A stretch of DNA of 64,000 bases from Osmia lignaria lignaria (taxonomy: Eukaryota > Arthropoda > Insecta > Hymenoptera > Megachilidae). The first letter of the stretch is position 1; each line of letters opens with the position of its first letter. The translations under genes and the position numbers were made by a program. This document shows, piece by piece, positions 23,663 to 35,803 of the stretch. The notes beneath the pieces are model-generated. The model did not search any database, was not told the origin of the DNA, and saw only the letters and a program-made list of their open reading frames with translations. The stretch lies in contig NC_135034.1 of the NCBI RefSeq assembly GCF_051020975.1, forward strand, positions 4,092,001 through 4,156,000. Direction: 5' to 3'.

Positions 23663-24884
23663 CCAGTGACTGACTGTACGTTTCTTTACCAGGTGGCGCT
23701 TTGAACGGATCAAGATAATTCCAGAATTATCTCAATTTAGTCATCCGCTGTAACGTACCCTGTTCGAATCAATGATGCTGGACTCAGTGAAATATTGTAA
23801 GTATTTAATAAGTTATTTTGCTTTTATAAATTCTTCACTAAGCTTTCTTTATCCGTAAGAGGCACATTATAATGATATTTGAAAAAGATCACACAAAAGA
23901 ATCGCATTATGTGATTAAATGTGTAATGAGAGTCAGTGGCTTTGATCGTAGAAGAGTTGGAATTTGGTATAACGAAAACTATATTAATAAAACAGTTTAT
24001 CAATTAACTTAACTCGTATAACAACGCTCGTATTTCGTATTTACAATTTATTAACAAGAAATGTTCAAATATTACTTAAAACTTTAATAAATAGTATTGA
24101 AATACGCCACGTGATTCCGCCAAAATCAAATATGACAGCTTCGCCAAATAACAAAAGTGACAAAAATTTATTATAATCTTTCTATTTAAGAGTGATATAA
24201 CAAACATTTGAAATACAATTTTATCGAATTTCGATACATATTTCAAGGATCACTCAAGCGTCCAAAATGGCGGCGATTCGATTTGAACTTCCAATAAATC
24301 GAACGTATCCCCTACCGATTATCGTTTCAAATTGAAGAGTCAGTCGAACGAACAACTCACAGTGACAGTAACATCTTCCGTGCTCTAATAACCAAAAAAT
24401 TGTTCTAGAACAATTGGAATTGAAATTAGAAGAAGAAGAAGAAAATAAAATGCGGGATGAGCGCACCACCTGAAAACGAGAGAGGCTGGCGATGGAGTCA
24501 CGTGAGTAGGAGGGAGAAAGAAGATTGGCTCAACGAGGACGCGAGAGGGTACGTTCAGTCAGTTCGGATTTGTTCGCCGGTGTGTGTGGATCGCGTCGAC
24601 GGTTTGCGCACGCAACACGCCAGACAGTGTTTACGATCGCGTTCGTACGAACGACACTTCGACATTCTGCGTTCACGTTGTCTCTGATTATTCCGTGTAT
24701 CGTTCGGTTCACGTGCATTTTCGTGGGGGGTTCGAAAATCTGTCGGTTCGTTTCCGGTCGGGTGAACGCGCGAGAAAATGTGTGCCGCGGATATTGTTTA
24801 ACAGTGATAACTCGTTTTCTTATGTGACAAGTGTAATTGTGTGATACGTCATTGGTACTTGGAGCCTGGCTACGGCGGTCCACG
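23659..24884. other. Head-to-head intergenic region and 5' UTR of the + strand gene
   Basis: Between the Rop start (- strand) and the next + strand ATG. The first 800 bp are AT-rich. From about 24450 the sequence becomes GC/CpG-rich (many TCG, CGCG and CGT steps), as expected for a 5' UTR or promoter. Overlapping ORFs of 71-137 codons on both strands at 24254-24943 are by-products of the low stop density. A second CAAAATGGCGGC motif is at 24263-24274. Confidence 0.55.
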
Positions 24885-24933
24885 ATGAAGCTGGAGTATC
24901 CTTGCCGTGTGGAGGGTTGGCTGAACGTCTGTG
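24885..24933 (+). CDS. Candidate first coding exon of an unidentified gene (5' partial protein)
   Basis: ATG at 24885 is followed by 16 codons (MKLEYPCRVEGWLNVC) plus one base and then a strong donor, Ggtgagta. An in-frame TAA at 24834-24836 makes this the first possible start in the frame. The upstream 400 bp look like a GC-rich 5' UTR. I do not recognise the protein. VEGWLNV could be the first strand of a PH domain, which would make it a signalling protein, but 17 residues are too few to claim this. The next exon should start in phase 1 and is not found in the remaining 39 kb. Confidence 0.45.
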
Positions 24934-25500
24934 GTGAGTACATTTTCTGTCATTTTCTTTTACCATTGCGACCAACGTATTAACGAGTGAAATCGAACGA
25001 ATCATTTGAACGGGGAGGAAGGTTATGTGCATCAGTTTGGTACAAAAGCGTGTTCGTACAGTGAACCTTGGAGATGCACGTGCGCTCTAAGCCACGAGAA
25101 CGTTATTTCGCTCATTTCGCTAGCCGGCACTCGGAGTCGGGTCCACACGCTCTGTTGCATAACAACAAGTGTAGGGGGAGTCTGTCATCGTTCAGCTGTA
25201 GGGAAACTCGTGGGGCCGTATACAGTCCCAGGAATGTCTTGGACGTTATATTTCACGATAGTCCCTGAAGTTTATCTCTCGGTAAACAAACATTGACAGA
25301 CGAAGAACATTTTTTTTTCTCTCCTTCTTCACTAGCGAAGAATGTTTCCTTTGTATTAACATTTGTTTTTGCTCTACCGTACGTGTGAAAGTGTATCAAG
25401 GCTTCAACTTTATCCCAACGATTTTTATATACGATTAATTAACTTAAAGTCGTTCGATTTTATTCTTTCATCGTACGAATGAACTTGTGTCAAATACTTG

Positions 25501-25526
25501 CATGCTTGCCGGTACAGGCAAGCGTG
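25501..25526. repeat. 10-bp stem hairpin
   Basis: CATGCTTGCC, a 6-nt spacer (GGTACA), then GGCAAGCGTG: ten pairs with one T-G wobble. Confidence 0.6.
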
Positions 25527-27345
25527 ACGGGTTACGTAATACTCCAACGCCCATTTCTAGGTCACAGGGTGAACAAAGTGCAAACGGGATACCGATGATA
25601 ATTGTTTTTTGTCAATTGAGATTTACGGATATAATTAATATGTAATCGTATCAAGAAAAGGTTACAGTAAAAATCAGAGTTCAAAATTTTAGAAATACAC
25701 TGTGTTAATATTATCTCGTATTTTGGTGGCTAAATATGTTTATCTTAATTAAAATTATTTTCTTTAAGTCTTTGGAAGTGTATGTAGACTTGTATGCTGA
25801 GTTTACTGTGACAGCAGAAATGGACAAGTAGTCAAATTTAAATAATGCAAGATATGGATAGTTTAAGTTTCTAATTTTTCTGCGTTACGTTATTTGAATA
25901 AATAGCGACTCTATTCATTTTTTAAATTATTTTTTAATAATGCTAATCCCTACGATAGTCAACGGATTAGTCTCCTGTGCTTTTTTCAATTAAGTAAAAT
26001 ATTTGTTAACTCTTTCAGAAATTTTCTAAATTTTACCCTATTTCTTTGAATATAATATTTCACCAAAAATACAGTACTCCTCGTGTACAGAAATAGAATT
26101 TACATGGTATTGCACGGTTTCAATTCATCAGTAACAATGATCTCATTGTCGATGTTATGAAAGCCATAATAATCACGTGCCAGGGTAATAAATATATACT
26201 CACCGTTGACCTTTACGTGCAGTACCCGAGGACGAAAGCAATAAAGAAATTTACATTATAGGAATATAAAATCGTCAAGGTATCAAGTTAATCGGATAAT
26301 TTTTACCTTCCAATTAATTATAACGAAGTTACCATAGTTGACTATCATGGTATCCATTAGGGAGTCTAATAATTTTTTAATATAAAAACATCCCCAGTAT
26401 TATTGTAACTCCTTTTTGCTGTAATCATAGACTGCATATTCTAAATTTAATAAATATTAAGGAGCCAATTATATTATAATAAGAATGCAAAGAATACTCG
26501 AAATCGTATTTTGAACATTTCCATTTGCATTTAAAAGATTGAATCGTCGAAATTTCCGAGTATGTTGGAACAATCGAGCATACATATATTCTTCATTCGA
26601 TTCGTCTGTGTCGAACACTCGAATATTTCGAGCACCCGGAATAAATGTGCATCCAAATATCGAACGATTATTGGACGGTCAGTTATTGGACGGTATCGAT
26701 TACCACCGATCGTTTCGATTGTCTGTTTTTCATCTTCTTCGTCTCTTTTTCATTGGCCTTTCGGGAGCTTCAAAGTATCGAGAGATTCGTCAATCGCTTT
26801 GTTCTACCTTTCTTTTTTTTTCTTTCTAACCATTTGCATCGAAATGAAAACATAGCCATTCGATGGTCGATCTCGAAGACCTTTTGTCTTTGGTCGACAC
26901 CAGAGAATGGACGTTTCTTGTACCATGAATTTGTACACATCCGGTGTTCACCACGTATTTGCGCGAACGTGTTCGTTTTCCAGAGCACACTTTGCTCATT
27001 ATTCGATTTCTCGTTCCTTTCGTGCCGCGGGAAGCAAGCTGAAACACACGGATACCTTTGAGAACACTCGACAGTTCAATACGGTTTCGTAGTTTTACGA
27101 TTTTGGAACATTGTTGTGTACTTTTCCTTCAGGACCCATGTCGTGGGTTTCTTTTTTTTTTTTCATTACATCTTAGTCATTCGTGTTTACCTCAGTTTCA
27201 TGCTAATAGAAATGACCTCATCCTGGTCAAACTTTGATGGTCTTGTAAATGTTTCATTGCGATGCTTGAAACGTGCTTTCTATATCGTTTGAAGATGATA
27301 GAGAATGGTGAAAATATAGGCAGCTTCGAAATCGAAAATATTACT

Positions 27346-27664
27346 TTAACACTAGAACTACGAAACCAGTCAAAATGACTAGTTTCAAGTTTCTTATTTT
27401 TATTTATAAATTTTATCAAGGTATTTTTGCTGCAATGTATGTTGGCTATTGTTGAGATAAAGAATGGATATATATATAGGGTGTCCCAGAAGGGGTGGTA
27501 GCTGGGGTGATTCTGAATCCAGCTACCACCCCTTCAAGGGACTAACGGTAGTTCTGGGACACCCTGTATATTAAATTATGTTTCATCCCATATTTATTTA
27601 ATTTTCTGTATTATTTTCAAGTTAAAAATTAGTGTGCATCAAACGTTGGTAGTTCTAGTGTTAA
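27346..27664. mobile_element. piggyBac-type MITE with TTAA ends
   Basis: 319 bp between two TTAA copies. Perfect 16-bp inverted ends: TTAACACTAGAACTAC at 27346 and its complement at 27649-27664. Next to the left end is a subterminal near-palindrome (AAACCAGTCA / TGACTAGTTT). TTAA target duplication and a short C-A-C-T-A-G terminus are hallmarks of piggyBac superfamily elements (family knowledge). No transposase is present. A second inverted-repeat unit sits in its middle. Confidence 0.75.
27478..27565. mobile_element. Fold-back repeat inserted in the MITE
   Basis: Outer arms AGGGTGTCCCAGAA (27478-27491) and the exact complement (27552-27565). Inner arms of 17 bp (27489-27505 and 27519-27535, GAAGGGGTGGTAGCTGG) surround a 13-nt loop. 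It is flanked by TATATAT and GTATAT. Its ends resemble the AGGGTGTCCC termini common in insect DNA transposon remnants; exact family unknown. Confidence 0.65.
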
Positions 27665-28268
27665 TAAGCCATCATTCGATATAGTCGCAAGAAGTGTGCC
27701 TAAAATTTCACTTAAATACCGAAAGAAACTGCCGTGGAATAAATCTGCTTCTTTTTCTACCAACGATTAGTCTCACATTGAGTCACTTTTTTTTCCATTT
27801 CTCGTTCTCTCGCGCGGACGATTTGTTAGCGAAGGAAATTATCACCGGTGAGAACACGCGTTCTTTTTCTCCCGGCTTGTTTATTTCCACGGGAAGCGGT
27901 TTAATAACCGGCATCGTTGAATCGCGACCACTTTCCCCATAGAACGCTGGTATTTTATCCCGTTCGTTTGCATGTACACCTGCGAATAATAGAGAGCGTT
28001 CGGTTGACGCGTGACAAGAAAACGGGTTAACCACGTAAGGCACACGGTTTACCTGTCCCGAACGTTACGGAAGGAGAGCAGTTTGTGTAAATCACGTAAA
28101 AGTAGAGAATGGTAACCTGTTTTGTACATCTTGGAAAATTACTCGACTCATGTTTATATAATATATTCTGTCGAAACTAGAACTCGAAAATTTTCAGATC
28201 GTATACAGTACTGAAATTAATTAAATATTAAGTAATAATAAAATTATTTATATATAATTATATATTTC

Positions 28269-28625
28269 GTGAGCATGGTTGGTTTTCCTGTAGGTTTCTT
28301 TAGGTTTCGGGGTTTTCAGCCTTCTATTTTCTGGGTTCCGAGGTTTTTGGCCATCGACGTAGGTCTTCTTTTTCTGGGGTTCCTGGCTTCATCCGTACGT
28401 TTCCCCGAATTTCAGGATTCCAGAATTTTTGGCCTTTGTCACAGGCTTCTTTTCTCGCGGGTTCGGAGGTTCCTGGCTATCACAGTAGGCCTCCTTCTCC
28501 AAGGTTCCTCCGCAGAATTCCTGGGTTTCAGAATTACAAAATTTTCGGCCATCGCCGTAGGTTTTCTTCGGTTTTGAGGTTCCAGCGTTCCTAGCTTCTT
28601 ATTCCAGTTTCCCTGGCCATCGTCT
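28269..28625. repeat. Degenerate repeats of a GGCCATCG(A/C)CGTAGG block
   Basis: Related blocks start at 28349, 28431, 28474, 28547 and 28615, each followed by CTTCTT-type sequence and a GGTTCC segment. Spacing is irregular (about 82, 43, 73, 68). The 102-codon ORF over it repeats the FLAIxVGLL pattern only because the DNA repeats. Confidence 0.6.
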
Positions 28626-28972
28626 CCTCATAGATTTCCCCGAATTCCAAGGTTTTATATTTTCTTTTAATTATATCCTACGTTTCATAATATTTCCGTC
28701 ACGTTTCCTTTCGCACCCACACGAACTCGAGCCCCCGCGAGGAGCATAGAAATAATTGAATTATTGCATGATTTATAACGATCCCACACCAGCTACGTTC
28801 GCCCGATACGTACGAAGTTCATGCACACTCTCGGCCGCGTTTCCGTCCGCATCGACGCAACGGCCGCCAGGTTTATCGCAGTTATTGCCGTTACTACTTC
28901 ATTGTGTAATTGCATTTGTGTTCCTAGTAAACGATATCGCGGTGGATCCAGCTGTTAAGCGCGATCGTAAAG

Positions 28973-28990
28973 CATGAACCCGGGTTCATG
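28973..28990. promoter_or_regulatory. 18-bp perfect palindrome CATGAACCCGGGTTCATG
   Basis: Perfect dyad in the large intron. The two GGTTCA halves are arranged as an everted repeat, resembling nuclear-receptor half-sites; a regulatory role is speculative. Confidence 0.4.
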
Positions 28991-31900
28991 GCGCTTCGAC
29001 TTCTCCACAGATACCGGCTCTCTTCCCTTCGCTGCTACTGGCGAACAGAATTCACCAATTTTCAAATCCTTTTAACCCTTTCGCTGATTGTGCCGAAAAT
29101 TCAATCGCACATTCTCTATTGAACACACGTTCTAGTTCGAGAAGTGTCTCGTGTGAAAGGCAGGCACCGATGGCGTTAATGATATTCGCATAATTTGTCG
29201 CGAAAATATACGCATTCCTGATTCAAAAATATAGACGACAAACTGGATATTGCTTCATATTGCGCGACCGATCGATCGCCCTTTTCGTTTACCGGTTTAT
29301 ACATATAGCGAACCAGAGTTTCACTGACATTTGCTGAAGTATCTTTACCATGGATATCTACGCGTTAACCAGCTTTAACGAAAATTCCCTCCGCGGCACA
29401 GCTGATTGTATTATTTCACAGGATAAGTAGCTATCGCGCGAATTATCACGTTACGTTGTTCATCGCCCGAATTGGAAGAGCGTATGCATCTTTCTTGTTC
29501 AACTACTTTGCCGAGCGTTTGATTAATTTTCATAAGCGACTCTTTCGTTAGAAATAATTGTTCACGGTTAAATTGATCGATCGCTTCCTAAGATCGTGTT
29601 TGTTTTACGCGAAGATGCTAAGTTATTTATAGAATTGATAACGCAGAAGGTGTAAAGTGTTATTTAAAAGTTTCCTCGTGAATTGCAAGGAGCTAAGTAT
29701 AATAATAATTCTAACAAGCCTCTGCCCGTGTACCTTACATAATTTTTATCCGTTTGCTGAAAATTGCGCAGTTTGTAAGAATATTAAAATTGTCTGCTTT
29801 TGAAACATTCGACACGCGTTTGATACTCGCGAATACACGCTTTGAATAATAAAATTTCTAACTTAGGAAACGTAGTCGAAACTGTAGCAGTGGAGTTGCG
29901 TAGAAATGTACGGTAGATTGACCGATTGAAAACAACTTTCTCGATCGAAGTAGCGAAACCGTTAAATACGCCAATTTAATTGACCGAAGGCGATCTAATT
30001 GAACCGAGTAGATAAGAATTTAACGAGCTCTCGGTTAGATAATTCAAAGTTGACACGGTCCTATCTGTTCACCGACACGTTTAATGCTCTTATTCGAAAT
30101 CTGCTTACTTCGAACTCCATTAGAATAGCTAGAAGGATTTGAAACATTCGCTAGAAGAGTGATTTAAATTTTACAGAAAATCAGTTGCAAATCAAACAAT
30201 TAATCATTTCCTTAAACACGAAGACGAACGACTCATCGTCTAACCCGAGGCAAATTTCTGCTTCTTTCATTATCGATAAACATTAAGATTAATGTGTTAC
30301 TAGTCGGCGCGTGTTCGAAGATACAGTTTGCATTGTAAACGTCTCGATGGCTCGTTTCGGTAACGCGAACACAATTCATTCTCGTAGATCAATAATCAAT
30401 ACCGATACGAGTTACGCGAATGGTAAAGAAACGTTTAAAGATGTAATTTCTAACCGTTTGATATCCAGCTCCAAAGATAGCGGAATGGTTTTCCGGTATG
30501 GTACGTGGGTGTACATCGATTGCGTTTACATTACGAGTCGAACGTCTCGGGGATTCGATAAACCATGTAACACGGAAGGTTTATCGCTCTTCCGAAGCTT
30601 AAAATACCTTCTTTTTTCCTCGTGGCTAATTCTAGTACAATAAACAATAGAAAATACGATAAGTCGAGTATTATAATTTCAAATTAATTTTCTTTTCATT
30701 TCAAAGAAGTATAATCTTATAATTGTTTTTCAGTTGTATTGAACTTAAAATTTCTTATAATTTCACGTGGATAATATGGTTAGTATTTGAAAGCTTTCCG
30801 ATTTTATGTTTGCCCCGAGTGACAATGCACCGTTGTACGCAAACGAAGGGGAAAAGGAGATTTTGGACCGAACGATATCACAATGGTCCGTCTTCGGGAA
30901 TTCCTGACGTTATCTCGCCGTCCTTCCTCCGTTATTTCATCAACGTGTGCTTCTGATGTATCTACAAAGGTAGAAACGGAAGTCACGTCGCGACAGGGTA
31001 CAATGAACTCTGCTGGTACCAGCTTCTGATTACGCCTACAAAAGATTCTGAACGCTCTAACTGGACTTTACCGCTGTAAAATGACGCTGCATATTTGTTA
31101 TTTGTTTTAATCGATCCGGAGAGTACGTTTAATCCATTCGATGCATTTGCTTTGATATCGTTTGAATTTTCCTTCAGTGCTTTTAAATTATTTTCAATTT
31201 ATTTCCAAAAATTAAACTCGACAGTAAAAATTGAGAAAAAATTTTCGTGTCGAAAGGGTTAACTTCGACTCGACGCGCTTTAATTCGAAAGTTAACGGTA
31301 TAAAACGGGTCGATATGTTATCAGATAAAATTGTACAATCGATTCGAGGAGCGTGGTTTCTCTCGAATTCAACTTTGCAACGATCTGCTCGTCGAAGCGC
31401 AAGATTCATTTCACTTTCTCCTTCGACGCGGTGTTTTAGAGTCGAAACACGAAAATCAGCGACCAACGAGACTCTACCGATTGGAAAGTGTCCAACGTAC
31501 AAAATAGGCTCGCGGAAATCCGAGTTTATTCTCTCTTGTCCGTGTAAAACCGTTCGTTTTCACAAGGTCGCGGATTAATTATTCGCCTCGCGAAATTAAC
31601 GAGGCGACGCGACGGGTGGATGGAATCGAGCCAGTATTAAAGCATCTCGTCGACGACGTCTCGACGGAGATCTCTGCCAGACCGAGCAGAATTTTTACAA
31701 TTATTACAAGGTTGTACGGAATTTCTTTTTATAAAATTTTCGCCGAATTCTTCTCCTTGATTCGGGACTTGCCTCGTTCGGATTCGCTCGATTCGTCCTT
31801 CGATTTTCTTAATCTCACGAATCTCGACAAGCAGCAGGGCCGTAAACCATTCGTGGGTAATATACGTTACTATTCGGAGACCAATGGAAAGGCGAAAAGA

Positions 31901-33068
31901 ATCGGTCGTTTGTTATCGTAAAACTTGGTACCGGCGTTTCGGCTCGTGTCAGGAAAAGGCGTGGGCGCGATCCGAGGAAAGGTGTTCCCCTGTTGGTATT
32001 TAAAAATTACGTAGGGTAACTTCGATCTCATCAGAAATTGTGATCGAAGAAAAGTTGATCTTCCAGCTCGATTAAACGTGGAACAAACGTTTGAAGAGAT
32101 TCGTTAGCAACGGTAAAGTTACTTTCGGGTATTACTTCTTAGTCAGTGAATCGGTTATAACGATCGTGATGTATTAGTCTTTAGAACACTGCTATCTACG
32201 CAGACTTTACTCTCAAACAGAGAAGCGCGTAGGAATGCGCCGCAGGAATTTCAAGTTTTCGTTTAACTAAGGGAATACCGTGTACCCGTCGAGGTGTTCC
32301 CTTCGAAAATTTTGCGCCACCCTATTGACGTTGGCGTACAAATTCATCTTAATAAGAACAACATTCCGTCGGTGTTTCGAGGGGAGAGTTTGCGTTGCAG
32401 GAGAATCGCGGAGTTAGAAGTCCGAGGAAAATTAAGAGGAAAATTTTATTTGGTTAAAACGGAGAACGGTTTCAGATAGTCTGAAACTTTTTCGCGTAAT
32501 CGCTCGGCAAAGGGACCGTCCGTAGTTGTACGGTACGCGAGCGAAATACAGAAATAGGTGTTCCGTAAACAGAGGCATTTTTAATGCTGAAAATAAACGC
32601 GACGAGAAGGTGAATCGGATTTACTCGGGGGAAAGTGTTATCGTTGGTCGAAAAAGCGAAACGAAACGGACGATTTAGTGGACGTTAATGTTGGACTTAA
32701 TTAGTAATTTAAACGGGGCGTAGTTTTCAATTCGTTAACGATGCGATTTCGCGAGGGACATTTGAATCTGGTAGCAATACGAAAGACAGAATCCAGTCAC
32801 GACGAAGTGACTTATTAAAGTTTCCGTTAGCCACCTATCGCGTATCGTTCACGAGGAGGTACAGGGCTGCCCTCGGACCGAAACATTCGTCGATGATTTA
32901 TGAACGCACCTTATGCAAATCGCCGTTGCAGCAGGAAGATCCGGCCGGCGAACAATATTTGCCAGACTGCTTCTACTCGCGCGTAAATATTATCATTCAC
33001 CTTATAACGCGTGCGCCAGAATTTCCTCGCCGCGAAAATGGCGCGGAACGAGTTTAAACTTGGATCGT

Positions 33069-33175
33069 TTAATCCTTTAGTTGAATCGAAATCCGTGACA
33101 AATCGAATTTCTACGAGTTAGTCGAAATGAAATGAAAATTGGGCCTCTCTCCGTGGTCCGCCGTCCGCGAGTTAA
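33069..33175. repeat. Small TTAA-ended dispersed repeat, copy 1
   Basis: Right end shares the core TCTCTCCGTGGTCCG (33146-33160) and a GTTAA terminus with copies at 40545 and 44872. A possible left end is TTAATCCTTTAG at 33069. Confidence 0.45.
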
Positions 33176-35491
33176 ATACAGACTATCACACTCGGTTCAT
33201 CGTCACTTTCAAATGGGTCAAACGTTCCGAATGAACAGGCTGGCAAATAAATTGCCATTCAAAGGGTTAAGATCAAAGGAAGAAGTATAGAGAACCGAGC
33301 GAATAGACTATTCAAAGTATCAGGATCTCGTTAACCTCTTCGCTCATCGTCCTTCTACCTCTCGCACGATTTTCCTTTTCCTCGTCGTCTAACGACGAGC
33401 TACTCGTACATCTCGAGCTTGCTCCTTTCGTCTATCATAATACTCATCTGCCGGTTCTCGAGGGAACTGGTCAGATATTGCAGGTGGATAGGAGGAATCG
33501 TGATGAGAGGACGAGCGGTCGGGGAAAAATGTATGAAGCTCCCTCGGGGTAAACTGCTAGGCAGCCAGATGCGATAATCGGTCACGTAGCTCGCATTTCA
33601 CTGGTTGATAAATTAAGAGGACAGTAAACGCGGCCGCGATCAAATCCACTTTCCTGCTTCTTAAAATAGCGGTTCCGTTTCAACAATTCTACGTCCGCTC
33701 GTTTATTTATCATAATTTTCTTCGGAGAAAATTCCGAGAAATTTTATCGTAAGGATATCGAGCTCAGGGTAGTCGTTTTCTTTTTTTATCTTCTTTTCTA
33801 TTTAAACCGAGGATTAAAGTTATTTAATCAATTTCTACGTGATCGCAATCGCTTAACGATCGATAATTTGTTGCACATGGAGTGGAATCACGGTGTAGCG
33901 GCAATTATCGGCGTGTGTAGACAAAAAATGATTAACCGAGACGAGGCGTATCGGCAGGATGAGCGGAGGAAGAATGGGACGGTTTAAAAAGGGGTCGAGG
34001 AAGATACTGGTTCCATATAATTGGTCACGTTCCAGGCATTCGCCGAGATCAGAAATTAGGTAAACGTTCAACACGCGGCACGGTCTCGCAATCGCGACAT
34101 CTTCGGGCGTGTCGAAGCGTTTTTCGAGCAGATTCGAGAGGCGGAGAGGAGGACCGATCGTTTGTTCCATCGATGCCGGTGCACACGTACACCGTAATAG
34201 CGATAATTATCCGAGTTTATTAGCTAATGAACCCGGAGGATAGGCCTGGCTAATAGATACTTTGCATCTCGATAGAGGAGAAGGCGAGAGCAGGGAAGGC
34301 GGACGTTAAACTTAATTAACGAGCCGGGGAACAAGCGTGTAGCAGATACGCGCGAGCCACCGCGACAAGAAATTAATTGAACGTTTCGTGTTCGAAATTG
34401 CTTGAAACTTATCCTCAACGTGCTTCACCTTTGGACGGAGCACCTGTATGTATGTTTAATAATCGAATGCAGGTGCATGGGTGGATCGTATAAAATTTCG
34501 TAGACAGACCCTTCGTTCGGCTTCCACCGGGGTAATTACAAATTTGACCATGTCACGGTGTACGATTCACCTCGTGTACCCCGTCACGAGTAACCTTTAT
34601 GTCGAAATTAAATGTCAGGCGATCGATCTATAGCACAAAGGTTAATAAGAAACGAAACTCGTGCTGAAATAATTGCAGTATACACGTGGAGTGATTAGAA
34701 GATTGTTGCATATTAAATGCATTTCGAAACATAGAAAGTCTAACATCGTTTGATGACATAAAAGTATCATCTTAAAGCTTATAGTGCAAGCTAAATTACT
34801 ATATAAATGTTTCTTAATTAAACGTTTATCGTATCGAGTTAATTAAGCATCGAAGGTTTCACAATTTTCCTGGTTACGGATATTAAAAACATGTTTCGTT
34901 AAGTGTTCTTTTTTTGCAAGAATTATATAACGTCGCGTTTTTATCGTTATTTTACCTATCTGGTAAAAATAGGCAGGTGATGATAAACGAGCTATTGGAT
35001 GCATTTACTTAAGTATACATGTTTCATGAAGTATGTAATTTTTGCTTGTTCTTGAATCTTTTTACGATTCGTATCTTCAAATATAACTGCTTAATGGTCG
35101 GTTGTAAAATTGCCGTTTCACTTCTAGCGTACAGTGCAGTATAAACAGGCGATACATTGTTCCTTTTTTTTTCTTTTTTTTTTTAAATAATGTAAATTTA
35201 GTAGGAGGTGATCGCAGGTGACTCACCGTGAGTCCGTACAAAGTAACGTAATCGTGAGTCATGCTCAAGTGAAATTGGAGTGTGAGCTTGGGTACACGAG
35301 CATCTTGACACATTTGCATATCAATCTACCAGGCTACAAGGCAGACTTTACGCGCAATGAATACAATAGGATTATTTTTTATCATGCGGCACACAACCGG
35401 TGTTTCTTAAGGTCCAGAAAAAATGCCGAGACCTGGTTTGAAACTTTTACCCCGTTTCATGAGTCATGGTAAAAACATAATCGATGGTTTA

Positions 35492-35803
35492 TTTCATTTG
35501 AATTTTCTCTATTCTTTACTTCACTTTAATTTTCTCTGTTCTTTGTTTCATTTCAATTTTCTCGATTTTCTATTCCATTTTAATTTTCTCTGTTCTTTAT
35601 TTAATTCCAATTTTCCCTATTTTCTATTTCATTTTAATTTTTTCTATTCTTTGTTTTACTTGAATTTTCTCTATTTCCTATTTCATTTTAATTTCTTCTA
35701 TTCTTTATTTTACTTCAATTTTCTCTATTTCCTATTTCATTTTAATTTCTTCTATCCTTTATGTTACTTCAATTTTCTCTATTTTCTATTTCATTTTAAT
35801 TTC
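35492..35803. repeat. 27-bp minisatellite, 11.5 copies
   Basis: Tandem units of TTTCATTTTAATTTTCTCTA type, each 27 bp, running as 11 complete units plus 15 bp. The later units alternate between two variants (HFNFFYSL-like and YFNFLYFL-like when translated), giving a 54-bp higher-order period. Because 27 is a multiple of three, a frame stays open across the array (35423-35881); I treat that ORF as an artefact. Confidence 0.85.

Larger units (their letters stand above)
24934..35400 (+). other. Probable first intron, part 1: no exon recognised
   Basis: Alternates AT-rich and CpG-containing segments. ORFs such as those at 26539-27061, 31231-31578 and 31616-31921 overlap others in different frames or on the other strand, are Arg/Ser/Phe-rich and match nothing I know. 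Repeats inside it are listed separately. Confidence 0.5.

Noticed and set aside
24530..24943. 137-codon ORF on the - strand opposite the first exon
   Set aside because: Low stop density in CpG-rich DNA; overlaps a better supported + strand exon and shows no known motif.
26539..27061. Cluster of overlapping ORFs up to 138 codons on both strands
   Set aside because: Phe/Ser/Arg-rich frames in three phases at once, none with a protein-like profile.
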